This document shows positions 45,890 to 54,329 of a stretch of 64,000 bases of DNA, piece by piece. A program made the position numbers and the translations under genes. A model generated the notes under the pieces. The model was not told the origin of the DNA and searched no databases. It saw nothing but the letters and a program-made list of their open reading frames with translations. Source of the DNA: Bacteroidales bacterium (lineage in GTDB: Bacteria; Bacteroidota; Bacteroidia; Bacteroidales; UBA12077); the NCBI GenBank assembly GCA_019038645.1, contig JAHOYT010000025.1:1-64000 (forward strand), written 5' to 3'. Within the stretch, counting starts at the first letter, position 1, and every line of letters starts with the position of its first letter.

Positions 45890-46765
45890 ATGAAAAAAAT
45901 CATAAACATATTATTATACGGATCAATAATTGCGTTAATTATTTATGTTTATAATTTAGATTTTTTGATTTTTCGGGATCTGAAAATAAATTATCAATGG
46001 TTATCCATATCGGTTTTGTTATTATTTACAGGGTTTATTTTTTCGGCTTTAAGCTGGAAAATTGCTCTTAAACTGCATAATATTCCGGTAAAAACAGGTG
46101 AGGCTCTGTTTTCACAGGGAATAGTCACTTTTACAAAATATATACCGGGTAGAGTTTGGACAATTCTCGGAAGAGCGGCTCTTCTTAAAAATGAAAACCG
46201 TGAATTAAAGCGCCTGTCGTTTATTTCTCTGAAAGAACAATTGGTATATTTATGTCTGGGGTTTTTTATAAGTATTTATCCTGTATTAAAAACAGACAAA
46301 TTAAATGAATATGCATGGATATTTTTTTTATTAACTGTTTTACTTTTCTCGCTACTTTTTTCTTCATCATTGCAAAGACTCTTTGAAAAATTATGGAACA
46401 GACTTTTTAAAAATCAGATTGATCTGCCAAAAATTAACATTAAGGAGTTTACTCAACTTTCGGGTATTATAATAATCTGGTGGTTTTTCTGGATTGCTGG
46501 ATTTTATTTTCTGCTAATTTCCATTACCGGAATTGTTCCTTTATATTACTCGTTTGCATTCCCGTTAAGTATCGTTCTGGGATTAATATCAATTATTTTT
46601 CCAGGCGGAATTGGTGTAAGGGAAGGTGCAATAAGTTTGTTTTTAATATCAAATGGTATTAGTGCAGACGTGGCTGTAACAATTTCTATTCTTGCCAGAA
46701 TCTGGTTTTTAGCAGGTGAATTTTTTGCTTTCTTTCTGGCTTTGTATTTCAGAAAAAAAACTTAA
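45890..46765 (+). CDS. Lysylphosphatidylglycerol synthase-type membrane protein (UPF0104)
   Basis: The 291-residue protein has about eight membrane helices and the family motifs FTKYIPGRVWTILGRAAL and PGGIGVREG. This TM domain is found alone in many bacteria next to glycosyltransferases and is thought to act as a flippase or lipid-modifying module. I use the ATG at 45890, as the codon before it is a TTG. It is the only plus-strand gene of the cluster and overlaps the convergent glycosyltransferase gene by four bases. Confidence 0.85.
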   Translation: MKKIINILLYGSIIALIIYVYNLDFLIFRDLKINYQWLSISVLLLFTGFIFSALSWKIALKLHNIPVKTGEALFSQGIVTFTKYIPGRVWTILGRAALLKNENRELKRLSFISLKEQLVYLCLGFFISIYPVLKTDKLNEYAWIFFLLTVLLFSLLFSSSLQRLFEKLWNRLFKNQIDLPKINIKEFTQLSGIIIIWWFFWIAGFYFLLISITGIVPLYYSFAFPLSIVLGLISIIFPGGIGVREGAISLFLISNGISADVAVTISILARIWFLAGEFFAFFLALYFRKKT

Positions 46766-47856
46766 TCCTTATATAAACGTTTGTTGTCCTGCATATCCAT
46801 CCACATGGCAAACATAAGCGATTGAAACCCGCTAATAAATAAAAAAACAAAAGCCATTACTGTTACAGGATTAGATTTTAATCCTTCAAAAACATACCAT
46901 AATATTTTTATTCCATAAGGTATTGCAAGTAAAAGCAGAATAAATGAAAAATGATAAAGTATAAATAATGGATGAAAACTTTTATACAGATAACGAGTCC
47001 ATATTCTTTTAAAAAATGACCGGAATAATAACCAGGCTATTGGTCTTACTACTTTACGGATTTTCATAGTTGATTTTTCACCGATATCATAAACTGGTTT
47101 TACAGGAACTTCTTTTAATGTGCAACCGGCAATATTTAATTTAATAATACGATCGTTAGGCATTCCGTAACGTTTGTACAATTTATATAATTTTATGGAT
47201 GATAATGCTTTGTATGACAAAGCTGTATAGCCTGTCTGTGTGTCAGAAACCTCCCAATAGCCTGATGCTATTTTTGTCAGAATTGATAAAACAGCGTTTC
47301 CCAGAAATCGTTTACGTGGAATTAGAAACGGAGCACTGCTATGTGCAAAACGGTTTCCTTTAACCCAGTCGGCTTCGTTATTTATTACAGGCATGCAAAG
47401 ATTTTCAATTTCTGAAGGATCCATTTGTCCGTCGCCATCCATTGAAACTGTACAATCAATATGATTATCCTTGGCCCATTTATAGCCAACTGATACAGCA
47501 CTTCCAACGCCACCGTTTTTTTTCAGGCTAATTACAACCAGCTTGCCGTCAGGCGAAGGATGATTAACAACCGATTCAGGAAAATAAGCAGTTTCTTTTT
47601 GATTAATCTCATTCAGAATTTCATGTGCTCTTTTATATTTTTCATGAACTGGTTTTTGCAGGTTTTTTTCAGGGAGTTTTATTGAACCTGCTTTTTGAAA
47701 ATACGATTCAGCAATATCTCTGGTATTATCCGTTGAGCAATCGTTAACCACAATAATTCTGTCAACAAATTCAGGAATTGTTTCTATTACAAATCCTATT
47801 TGTTTTTCTTCGTTATATGCAGGAATTACAACTGCTATGGTTTTATTTTCAATCAT
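46762..47856 (-). CDS. Family 2 glycosyltransferase, membrane-associated, with insertion
   Basis: Inverting GT-A glycosyltransferase of 364 residues. The nucleotide-sugar fold starts VVIPAYNEE; VNDCSTDNT and the metal-binding MDGDGQMDP follow. Between the second and third strands (about 58-104) an insertion of about 47 residues is absent from typical dolichol-phosphate-mannose-synthase-like enzymes. Two hydrophobic helices lie near the C-terminus (about 295-345). It probably loads a sugar on a lipid carrier. It shares one base with the upstream membrane gene (TAATG). Confidence 0.9.
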   Translation of the reverse strand: MIENKTIAVVIPAYNEEKQIGFVIETIPEFVDRIIVVNDCSTDNTRDIAESYFQKAGSIKLPEKNLQKPVHEKYKRAHEILNEINQKETAYFPESVVNHPSPDGKLVVISLKKNGGVGSAVSVGYKWAKDNHIDCTVSMDGDGQMDPSEIENLCMPVINNEADWVKGNRFAHSSAPFLIPRKRFLGNAVLSILTKIASGYWEVSDTQTGYTALSYKALSSIKLYKLYKRYGMPNDRIIKLNIAGCTLKEVPVKPVYDIGEKSTMKIRKVVRPIAWLLFRSFFKRIWTRYLYKSFHPLFILYHFSFILLLLAIPYGIKILWYVFEGLKSNPVTVMAFVFLFISGFQSLMFAMWMDMQDNKRLYKD

Positions 47857-49586
47857 TAGTATTTATTGTTTTCGTACAACCAGATTGCATCAAGTACAAG
47901 CATCGAATCTAAGCTAATATCACGTTTTTTTGCTTTCTTTTCAATTTTCTCCATTAGTTCGCTGTTATTTTTTAACGAAATAATCAGGTTCTGAATTATA
48001 AGCTCCTTTTTATATTCAGTAGAATCGGCAAGATATATTTTTTTTGCTTCGGTTTTAACCAATGAATCAATATGAGTTTCTGTTTCTTTTGCTTTTATTG
48101 TCAGAGCTGATAAATGAACTGAATCATTTCTAATATTATTTGAAATTAACATTAGTAATTTTTCTTCTGACGGAATAATGTTATTTTCTTTTTTCTGGTA
48201 TTCGGGTTTAATTTCAACATAAATTCCTTCACGGGCTTTATCGTAATCGGGCAAGGTAATTACCTGCCAGTAACGTTCGGTTGGCCTTAGCTTCAGGAAT
48301 GTTTCCCAATATGCTGTTTTGTTCATCCACCAGTAATGTATAGCCTGATTTGTATATTGCTGAATCTGAAAAATATTAAAAATAATGAGTATTGATATAA
48401 AACCAAAAGAAATAAGTTTCAGATATTTTTTTATGCTAAATCTACTGATTATTGCAGCAAGTGGAATAGCCATTATTGCATACGAGTCGATAAAAGCTCT
48501 TAATCCGAATGAGCCGCCAAACCACCAACACCACCACGATGCAAGAACGTAAATATTTATCAGAGTGAAAGAAAGTATAGGCAAAAACAAACCTTTCTGT
48601 TGTTTTGGAAGTGTAAATATTCCTGCAAAAGCAATAAGCATTAGCGGAGTATAAACAAACCAGCCTTTTTTATAACTAATCAGTATATTTTTAAGCTGTG
48701 GATTAGAAAAGAAAAATTTACCGCCGATTTCGCCATATGAAAAATAGAAAATCTTTCCTGAAATCCAATACCAATACACGAACTGAGGAATCCAGATCAA
48801 TATAAAAGCGGCAAGCATCACTAGTATAATTTTGTATTCTTTAACAAACCAGATAATTCTGTTTTTTAAATCTTTTACAGAAGAAATATTCCAAAGAAAA
48901 AACAGAAGCAGAACAATAATATTTGTTGGTCTGATAAGTGTAATTAATCCACTGATAAGTCCTAACCAGAATATTTTTTTTATTCCTGGATTTTTATAAA
49001 AACGAATGGTCAAATACAGGAAAAGAGAAATCAGAGTAAAGTTGTATGCATGAGGCATTGCAGCTTCGTATGTATAATAATAAAATAAATTTGTGCCAAT
49101 ACCAATGGCTGTTACAACAAGTGCAACAACATCTTCTCTGAAAAATTCACGAAGAGTTTTTTGAAGAAAAATCAAGCCTAGTATGACATAAAATAATGAA
49201 CTAAAAACAAGAGCAAAACGATAAGGCAAAGAATAACCGTCGGCTTCGTAATCTGATACCAAACTATAGATATGTGCTATTCCGAAAAATGGCGAATACA
49301 AAAAGGATAATCCCATTGTTGTAACAATAGCATGTTTGTGAGTAGGTGTTTCAACCGGCCAGATCAGATCTCCGAATTTATCAATATTGTCGCGGCGAAA
49401 CTGTAATGACAAATCTTTATAAATAAAAGTAGCTGGCAAATAGGCATAATATGATTTTACATCCCATTCAATTACACTGTCGTCTTTTTGCCACCGGTGA
49501 TGACTGAAATTTAAGAATATGGATCCAATACCAATTATAAGAATGCAGATATAGGAAATATTTTTTGTAATCAGATTCTTAATCAT
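47856..49586 (-). CDS. Polytopic GT-C-like membrane protein
   Basis: The 576-residue protein has about twelve hydrophobic helices to residue 420 and then a soluble, lysine/glutamate-rich C-terminal domain (about 430-576). The first large loop contains DSVIEWDVKSYYAYLPATFIY cut by acidic residues after helix 1, the site where GT-C enzymes hold the catalytic aspartate. I take it as a lipid-linked-sugar-using glycosyltransferase; the acceptor is unknown. It overlaps the downstream gene by one base and the upstream one by eight, so the three are translated together. Confidence 0.75.
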   Translation of the reverse strand: MIKNLITKNISYICILIIGIGSIFLNFSHHRWQKDDSVIEWDVKSYYAYLPATFIYKDLSLQFRRDNIDKFGDLIWPVETPTHKHAIVTTMGLSFLYSPFFGIAHIYSLVSDYEADGYSLPYRFALVFSSLFYVILGLIFLQKTLREFFREDVVALVVTAIGIGTNLFYYYTYEAAMPHAYNFTLISLFLYLTIRFYKNPGIKKIFWLGLISGLITLIRPTNIIVLLLFFLWNISSVKDLKNRIIWFVKEYKIILVMLAAFILIWIPQFVYWYWISGKIFYFSYGEIGGKFFFSNPQLKNILISYKKGWFVYTPLMLIAFAGIFTLPKQQKGLFLPILSFTLINIYVLASWWCWWFGGSFGLRAFIDSYAIMAIPLAAIISRFSIKKYLKLISFGFISILIIFNIFQIQQYTNQAIHYWWMNKTAYWETFLKLRPTERYWQVITLPDYDKAREGIYVEIKPEYQKKENNIIPSEEKLLMLISNNIRNDSVHLSALTIKAKETETHIDSLVKTEAKKIYLADSTEYKKELIIQNLIISLKNNSELMEKIEKKAKKRDISLDSMLVLDAIWLYENNKY

Positions 49587-50505
49587 TCTTTTCTTTGATT
49601 ATATAATTCGGCCGGTTTTTGTTTTCCATAAAAAGCTTACCCAGATAATTACCCAGAATTCCGATCATGATTAGCTGAATTCCACCAATAAACAATACGC
49701 TGATAATTGTAGATGTCCAGCCTGCAATTGCTTTATCAGTAAATACAGCAATATAAACAGCATACAGAATATAGAGAAATGCAATAAGCGCTATAACGAA
49801 TCCCAGATAAACAGATATTTTTAATGGTTTTACGCTAAACGATGTTATACCATTGGATGCGAAATGCAACATTTTTGAAAAGCTGTATTTGGTTTTTCCT
49901 GACAATCTCTCTGCAGCAATGTATTCCAGCTGTATTTGCGAAAATCCCAGCCAGGGAATTAGTCCGCGGAAAAACAGGAATTTTTCATTGATTTTTTTTA
50001 ATTCATCAACAGCTTGTTTGTCCAGCAATCTGAAATCGGCTGCTCCGCTGTCAACCTTAAATTCAGAAAACAGATTTAATATTTTATAAAACAGGTTTGA
50101 TGTAAGCCTTTTTAGAAATCCTAAGGATTTATCCTTCATTCTTTTGGTTGAAACTATTTTATAACCTTTCTGCCATAAATTGATCATTTCAGGAATTAGT
50201 TCAGGTGGATGCTGCATATCGGCGTCCATACTTATAACACAATCTCCTTCGGCTGTATCATATCCGGCTTTTAATGCATTCTGATGTCCGAAATTCCGGG
50301 AAAATGAAATGAATTTTACGTTTTTATGTTGTGCTGCAAGCGTTTTTATATTTTTAAATGTTTTATCGTTGCTGCCATCATCAATAAAGATTATTTCAGT
50401 ATTTAGTTCCTTTGTATATTCTGAAACTGAGTTAAATAAAGGAATAATATTGCTTTCCTCGTTATAACATGGTACAATAACTGACACTTTATATTCACTT
50501 TTCAT
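49579..50505 (-). CDS. Family 2 glycosyltransferase of the bactoprenol-sugar synthase type
   Basis: The 308-residue protein has a GT-A domain (VSVIVPCYNEESNIIPL, then IFIDDGSNDKT, then SMDADMQHPPELIPEM, then DFRLLDKQAVDEL) and two C-terminal membrane helices (about 228-255 and 268-292). This is the layout of GtrB/DPM1-like enzymes that place a sugar on undecaprenyl phosphate. Such a lipid-sugar would be the donor for the GT-C-like proteins encoded next to it. It is the first of three overlapping minus-strand genes. Confidence 0.93.
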   Translation of the reverse strand: MKSEYKVSVIVPCYNEESNIIPLFNSVSEYTKELNTEIIFIDDGSNDKTFKNIKTLAAQHKNVKFISFSRNFGHQNALKAGYDTAEGDCVISMDADMQHPPELIPEMINLWQKGYKIVSTKRMKDKSLGFLKRLTSNLFYKILNLFSEFKVDSGAADFRLLDKQAVDELKKINEKFLFFRGLIPWLGFSQIQLEYIAAERLSGKTKYSFSKMLHFASNGITSFSVKPLKISVYLGFVIALIAFLYILYAVYIAVFTDKAIAGWTSTIISVLFIGGIQLIMIGILGNYLGKLFMENKNRPNYIIKEKND

Positions 50506-50521
50506 AGGCAGTTTTATAAAG

Positions 50522-51967
50522 TCAGGAGTTTATATCGTCAAGTGTAAACCCCATTTTTAGTAGGTTTTGTGGGGCCAGAATGACTATGAGTTTTTCCTGA
50601 TCAATTAATTTTAGTTTATTGTTGGCACTAAAAATATCGGTATTATTTTCCTGCATTTCCTTTGCCAGTTCTGCAGCCTGATGATATCCGATATAAGGAC
50701 TTAATGCAGTTGTAACAGCGGGACTATTATAAAGTCTTTTTTCAGCTTTTTCGTTATCGATTTCCAGTCCGGAAAATAAATTTTCTTTCAATGTTTTATT
50801 GGCTGCAATAAGTAGTTTTATACTTTCAAGCAGAGCATGACCGATTACCGGTAAATATGCATTTAAATCAAGACAACCTTGCGCACTTAGAGAACTAATT
50901 AGCGAATCGTTTGTATAAACTTTATGTGCAGCACTAATTACGAATTCCGGAATAACAGGATTTACTTTTCCGGGCATTATCGAACTTCCCAATTGTTTTT
51001 TCGGGATGATTAATTCACGCGATCCTGCAATATCGGATGACAGTAAACGTATATCAGAAACCATTTTTTCCAGATTTACTGCATGTGATTTTAAGATTGC
51101 GTGAACTTCGACCAGAGAATCAACATTACTGGTTGCATCAGGCATGTTTTCGCTTCGTGTAACCGGAAGATTTGTTAATTTTTGTAACGCAGGAACAACT
51201 TCCATAATAAAGTAACGTGGAACTGTTATCCCTGTTCCAATGGCGCTGCCTCCAAGATTCACAACTTTAATTCTTTCGAAACACTTTGAAACTCTCCACC
51301 AGTCGCGAGATAAGGCTTCGTTGTATGAACTAAACAGCATTGCATAAGAAGAAGGAACCGCTTCCTGCATTTGAGTATATCCGATACGTAATTTATTCCT
51401 GCTTTTATTTTCATGTGCTTCGATATCAAACCGAAGATCATTTATTTTTTCTTCCAGATCCACTAATAATTTAATGGCCGCAACTTTCAAGGAAGTAGGA
51501 ATTATATCGTTCGTCGATTGAAAAACATTTGCATGTTCCAGCGGATCAATAAATTCATATTCGCCGGGATTATGATCAAGTTTGATAAGTGTTTTATTGG
51601 CAATAATTTCATTCAGATTCATATTAATGCTGGTTCCGGCTCCTCCTTGTATTGCGGGTACAATAAAATGATCAAAATCTTTTCCTTCAGCAACTTCTTC
51701 TGCTGATTCAATTAGGGCTTCAATTATTGGTTCCTCAAATAATGAAAAAGGAAATTCTTTATCAGGATATTTATCTTTAGCTGCTGATTTAAAGTTTTTA
51801 TAAGTAAGATAGCAAGCCAATTTGGTTATGCCGATTGCTTTGTACCATTCAATATGAAAAGGAGTATTATCCGGGAAGTTTTCTACTGCCCTTAATGAGT
51901 GAATACCATACAAAGCATCTTTGTCAATTTCCAATTTTCCTAAAAAATCTTTTTCGGTTCGACTCAT
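50522..51967 (-). CDS. aspA: Aspartate ammonia-lyase (fumarase/aspartase superfamily)
   Basis: The 481-residue protein has the superfamily signature GSSIMPGKVNPV near residue 325 and the earlier blocks AGTSINMNLNEIIAN and FQSTNDIIPTS. These fit aspartase, which releases ammonia from aspartate to give fumarate. Aspartase and class II fumarase are hard to separate by eye; the alignment of the first 60 residues (TEKDFLGKLEIDKDALYGIH) favours aspartase. aspA genes are, as I recall, frequent neighbours of hydEFG genes, where an ammonia supply is useful. It ends 16 bases before the glycosyltransferase gene. Confidence 0.88.
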   Translation of the reverse strand: MSRTEKDFLGKLEIDKDALYGIHSLRAVENFPDNTPFHIEWYKAIGITKLACYLTYKNFKSAAKDKYPDKEFPFSLFEEPIIEALIESAEEVAEGKDFDHFIVPAIQGGAGTSINMNLNEIIANKTLIKLDHNPGEYEFIDPLEHANVFQSTNDIIPTSLKVAAIKLLVDLEEKINDLRFDIEAHENKSRNKLRIGYTQMQEAVPSSYAMLFSSYNEALSRDWWRVSKCFERIKVVNLGGSAIGTGITVPRYFIMEVVPALQKLTNLPVTRSENMPDATSNVDSLVEVHAILKSHAVNLEKMVSDIRLLSSDIAGSRELIIPKKQLGSSIMPGKVNPVIPEFVISAAHKVYTNDSLISSLSAQGCLDLNAYLPVIGHALLESIKLLIAANKTLKENLFSGLEIDNEKAEKRLYNSPAVTTALSPYIGYHQAAELAKEMQENNTDIFSANNKLKLIDQEKLIVILAPQNLLKMGFTLDDINS

Positions 51968-52020
51968 TTTTTTCAGGTTTTAGCTTTTTAATTTATTTAT
52001 TAGTGGATATATATATCACA

Positions 52021-52080
52021 TTTTGACAGGCTCAATGTGACATTAAAACTGAACTTGTCATACTGAGCTTGTCGAAGTAT
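52021..52080. repeat. Palindromic intergenic repeat
   Basis: An arm reading GACAGGCTCAATGTGACA (52025-52042) is the inverted counterpart of TTGTCATACTGAGCTTGTCG (52055-52074). The second half belongs to the family seen at 34.4 and 37.8 kb. It lies between aspA and the NtrC-like gene, both on the minus strand. Confidence 0.68.
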
Positions 52081-52101
52081 AAACAAGTTTTAAAAAACTA
52101 A

Positions 52102-53268
52102 CTATTTTGATATTGGTTGTGCGTATGCAATCACATCTTTACCGGTAATTTCTTTTTCACAAAGTATAATTAAGCGTTCAAGTACATTTCTAAATTCACG
52201 TATATTTCCTGTCCAGCTAATTTTTTTCAGTTCATCTATTGCATCATCTTTAATTTCCTTTTTCGGTACTCCGTAATCAGCACAAATTAGTTCATTAAAA
52301 TGCTCTGTAAGTAACGGAATATCTTCTTTCCGCTCATCGAGCGATGGAACCGAAATTAGAATTACGCTTAACCTGTGATACAGATCTTCGCGAAAGTGAT
52401 TGTTCTTAATTTCTTCTTTAAGGTTCTTGTTGGTTGCAGCAATAATACGAACATCAACAACAATTTCCTTATCGCTACCAACCCGTGAAACTTTCTTTTC
52501 TTCAAGAGCCTTTAACACTTTTGCCTGAGCATTCAGACTCATATCTCCGATTTCATCAAGGAATATTGTGCCAGTATGTGCTTGTTCAAATTTACCTTTA
52601 CGTTGTTTATGTGCAGATGTGAATGCTCCTTTTTCATGACCAAAAAGCTCACTTTCAATTAATTCAGAAGGTATCGCAGCGCAGTTTACTTCAACAAACG
52701 GAAACTCGGCACGATTACTTTTTTCGTGTAACCATCGTGCAACAAGTTCTTTTCCTGAACCATTAGGTCCGGTAATTAAAACACGTGCATCAGTTGGAGC
52801 AACTTTTTCAATCATATCCTTTACATTTTTTACCGGATCTGATTCTCCAACAATATCATAAGTTTTTGTTACCTGTCGTTTTAATATTTTTGTTTCTGTA
52901 ATAAGTGATGTTCTGTCCATTGCATTCCGGATTGTAACTAACAATCGGTTCAGATCAAGAGGCTTTTCAATAAAGTCATAAGCACCTTTTTTTATTGATT
53001 CCACTGCTGTGTCAATATTTCCATGACCAGAAATCATAATAACCGGCACATCGGTAGCAACTCCAAAAAGATCTTCTAATACCTCAATCCCATCTTTTTT
53101 CGGCATTTTTATATCCAGTAAAACAATATCGTATTTATTATTTTTAAATTGTTCAAGTCCTTCTTCTCCATCCTCAGCAAGATCAACTTTATGATCTTCG
53201 TATTCAAGAATTTCCTTTAGTGTATCACGAATGCTTTTTTCGTCATCGATAACTAATATTTTAGCCAT
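52102..53268 (-). CDS. NtrC-like sigma-54 response regulator lacking a DNA-binding domain
   Basis: The 388-residue protein has a receiver domain (DDE motif, phospho-acceptor Asp52 in [12 protein letters not shown]) and a sigma-54 AAA+ domain from about residue 140 (Walker [36 protein letters not shown], second-region arginines and the [13 protein letters not shown] end). The Fis-type helix-turn-helix that ends most NtrC proteins is missing; the sequence stops at about the end of the AAA+ lid. The loop that touches sigma-54 reads GAFTSA in place of GAFTGA. It may act from solution or through a partner. Confidence 0.9.
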   Translation of the reverse strand: MAKILVIDDEKSIRDTLKEILEYEDHKVDLAEDGEEGLEQFKNNKYDIVLLDIKMPKKDGIEVLEDLFGVATDVPVIMISGHGNIDTAVESIKKGAYDFIEKPLDLNRLLVTIRNAMDRTSLITETKILKRQVTKTYDIVGESDPVKNVKDMIEKVAPTDARVLITGPNGSGKELVARWLHEKSNRAEFPFVEVNCAAIPSELIESELFGHEKGAFTSAHKQRKGKFEQAHTGTIFLDEIGDMSLNAQAKVLKALEEKKVSRVGSDKEIVVDVRIIAATNKNLKEEIKNNHFREDLYHRLSVILISVPSLDERKEDIPLLTEHFNELICADYGVPKKEIKDDAIDELKKISWTGNIREFRNVLERLIILCEKEITGKDVIAYAQPISK

Positions 53269-53279
53269 TGTATTATATT

Positions 53280-54209
53280 TTAACTGTTTAGCATTTTATC
53301 AACCATTCCTTCTTTAATTGCAAAGGCCGATTGGGTTAATGATTTAATATTAAATTTTCTGATTATAAAATTAACAAAAATACTTGCCAGAACAATCATT
53401 TCAATGCGAACCGGTTCAAGCCCTTTCATTTTATTACGATCTTCAAGTGTTGATTCTAAAAGTTCTTTGTGTAAAAGAGCATAATCATTCAGATTTACAG
53501 GATATGAATTACTCTTTTTAACTTCTTGAGGAATTTTACCATTTTTGGCAATTATCATTGCTCTGAAAGAATTAAATGTGCCTGAGCAACCGATCAGTTT
53601 CGCAGGCTTGTATTTTTCAATAGCTTCATACAAAGGTCCAAGATGGGAGTCAATGTAATGTTCTGTTTTTTCAATTTCTTCATTTGTAATCGGATCAGAA
53701 GGGTTAATCCTGTCGAGTAAACGGGCCATACCCAGTTTAAAACTTTTTTTCCAGATCAAGCCTTTACTATTTGCTATAATAAATTCATTACTGCCACCAC
53801 CAATATCAAGAATCAATACATTTTCATTATTAAATTTTACAACTTGTTTAACACCTCTGTAAATTAACTCAGCTTCTTCGTCGCCTGAAATAACCAGTAC
53901 ATTTAAACCGAATTTTTTCTTAAGGGTTTCGACGAATTCATTTCCATTTTTAGTACTTCTTATTCCGGAAGTTGCAGTAGCTATAATTTTGTCTACCTTA
54001 TATTTAGAAATGCTCTTTAAATGATTTGAAATAGCGGTTATACCACGGTCGAAGGCTTCAGGAGTAATAACTTTATTATTAATTCCGTCTTTACCAAGTT
54101 TTACGCCTGCCTTATCTTTAAAAATAATCAGATAACTATTATTTTTAGATGTTTCGACAATAAGCAAGTTAAATGTATTAGTACCCATGTCGATAATGGC
54201 GATTCTCAT
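53280..54209 (-). CDS. Ppx/GppA phosphatase family protein
   Basis: Actin-fold ATPase of 309 residues. It starts IDMGTNTFNLLIVE and carries the phosphate-binding segments ATATSGIR, VISGDEEAELIYRGV and ILDIGGGSNEF, as in exopolyphosphatase and guanosine pentaphosphate phosphatase. It corresponds to the short single-module form (about 300 residues) without the extra HD-like C-terminal domains. Whether polyphosphate or (p)ppGpp is the substrate is not visible. It lies 11 bases upstream of the NtrC-like gene, so the two probably form an operon. Confidence 0.9.
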   Translation of the reverse strand: MRIAIIDMGTNTFNLLIVETSKNNSYLIIFKDKAGVKLGKDGINNKVITPEAFDRGITAISNHLKSISKYKVDKIIATATSGIRSTKNGNEFVETLKKKFGLNVLVISGDEEAELIYRGVKQVVKFNNENVLILDIGGGSNEFIIANSKGLIWKKSFKLGMARLLDRINPSDPITNEEIEKTEHYIDSHLGPLYEAIEKYKPAKLIGCSGTFNSFRAMIIAKNGKIPQEVKKSNSYPVNLNDYALLHKELLESTLEDRNKMKGLEPVRIEMIVLASIFVNFIIRKFNIKSLTQSAFAIKEGMVDKMLNS

Positions 54210-54230
54210 GAAGAATTTTTTAGTAAAATA

Positions 54231-54261
54231 AAAACTATCTGCTAAGTAAACAGATAGTTTT
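54231..54261 (-). terminator. Terminator of the ABC exporter operon
   Basis: AAAACTATCTG and CAGATAGTTTT form an 11-bp perfect stem with a nine-base loop, followed on the minus strand by a T-rich stretch, between the permease stop and the Ppx/GppA start. Confidence 0.78.
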
Positions 54262-54329
54262 CAAAAAATAAAGTATTTAGTACAAATGTTTTGTCTTATA
54301 AACAATATTAATCCACAATTCTTAATACT

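Noticed and set aside
52021-52080. CRISPR or insertion-sequence origin of the palindromic repeats
   Set aside because: Copies are few, unequally spaced, inverted and without spacers, transposase or target duplications in this window.
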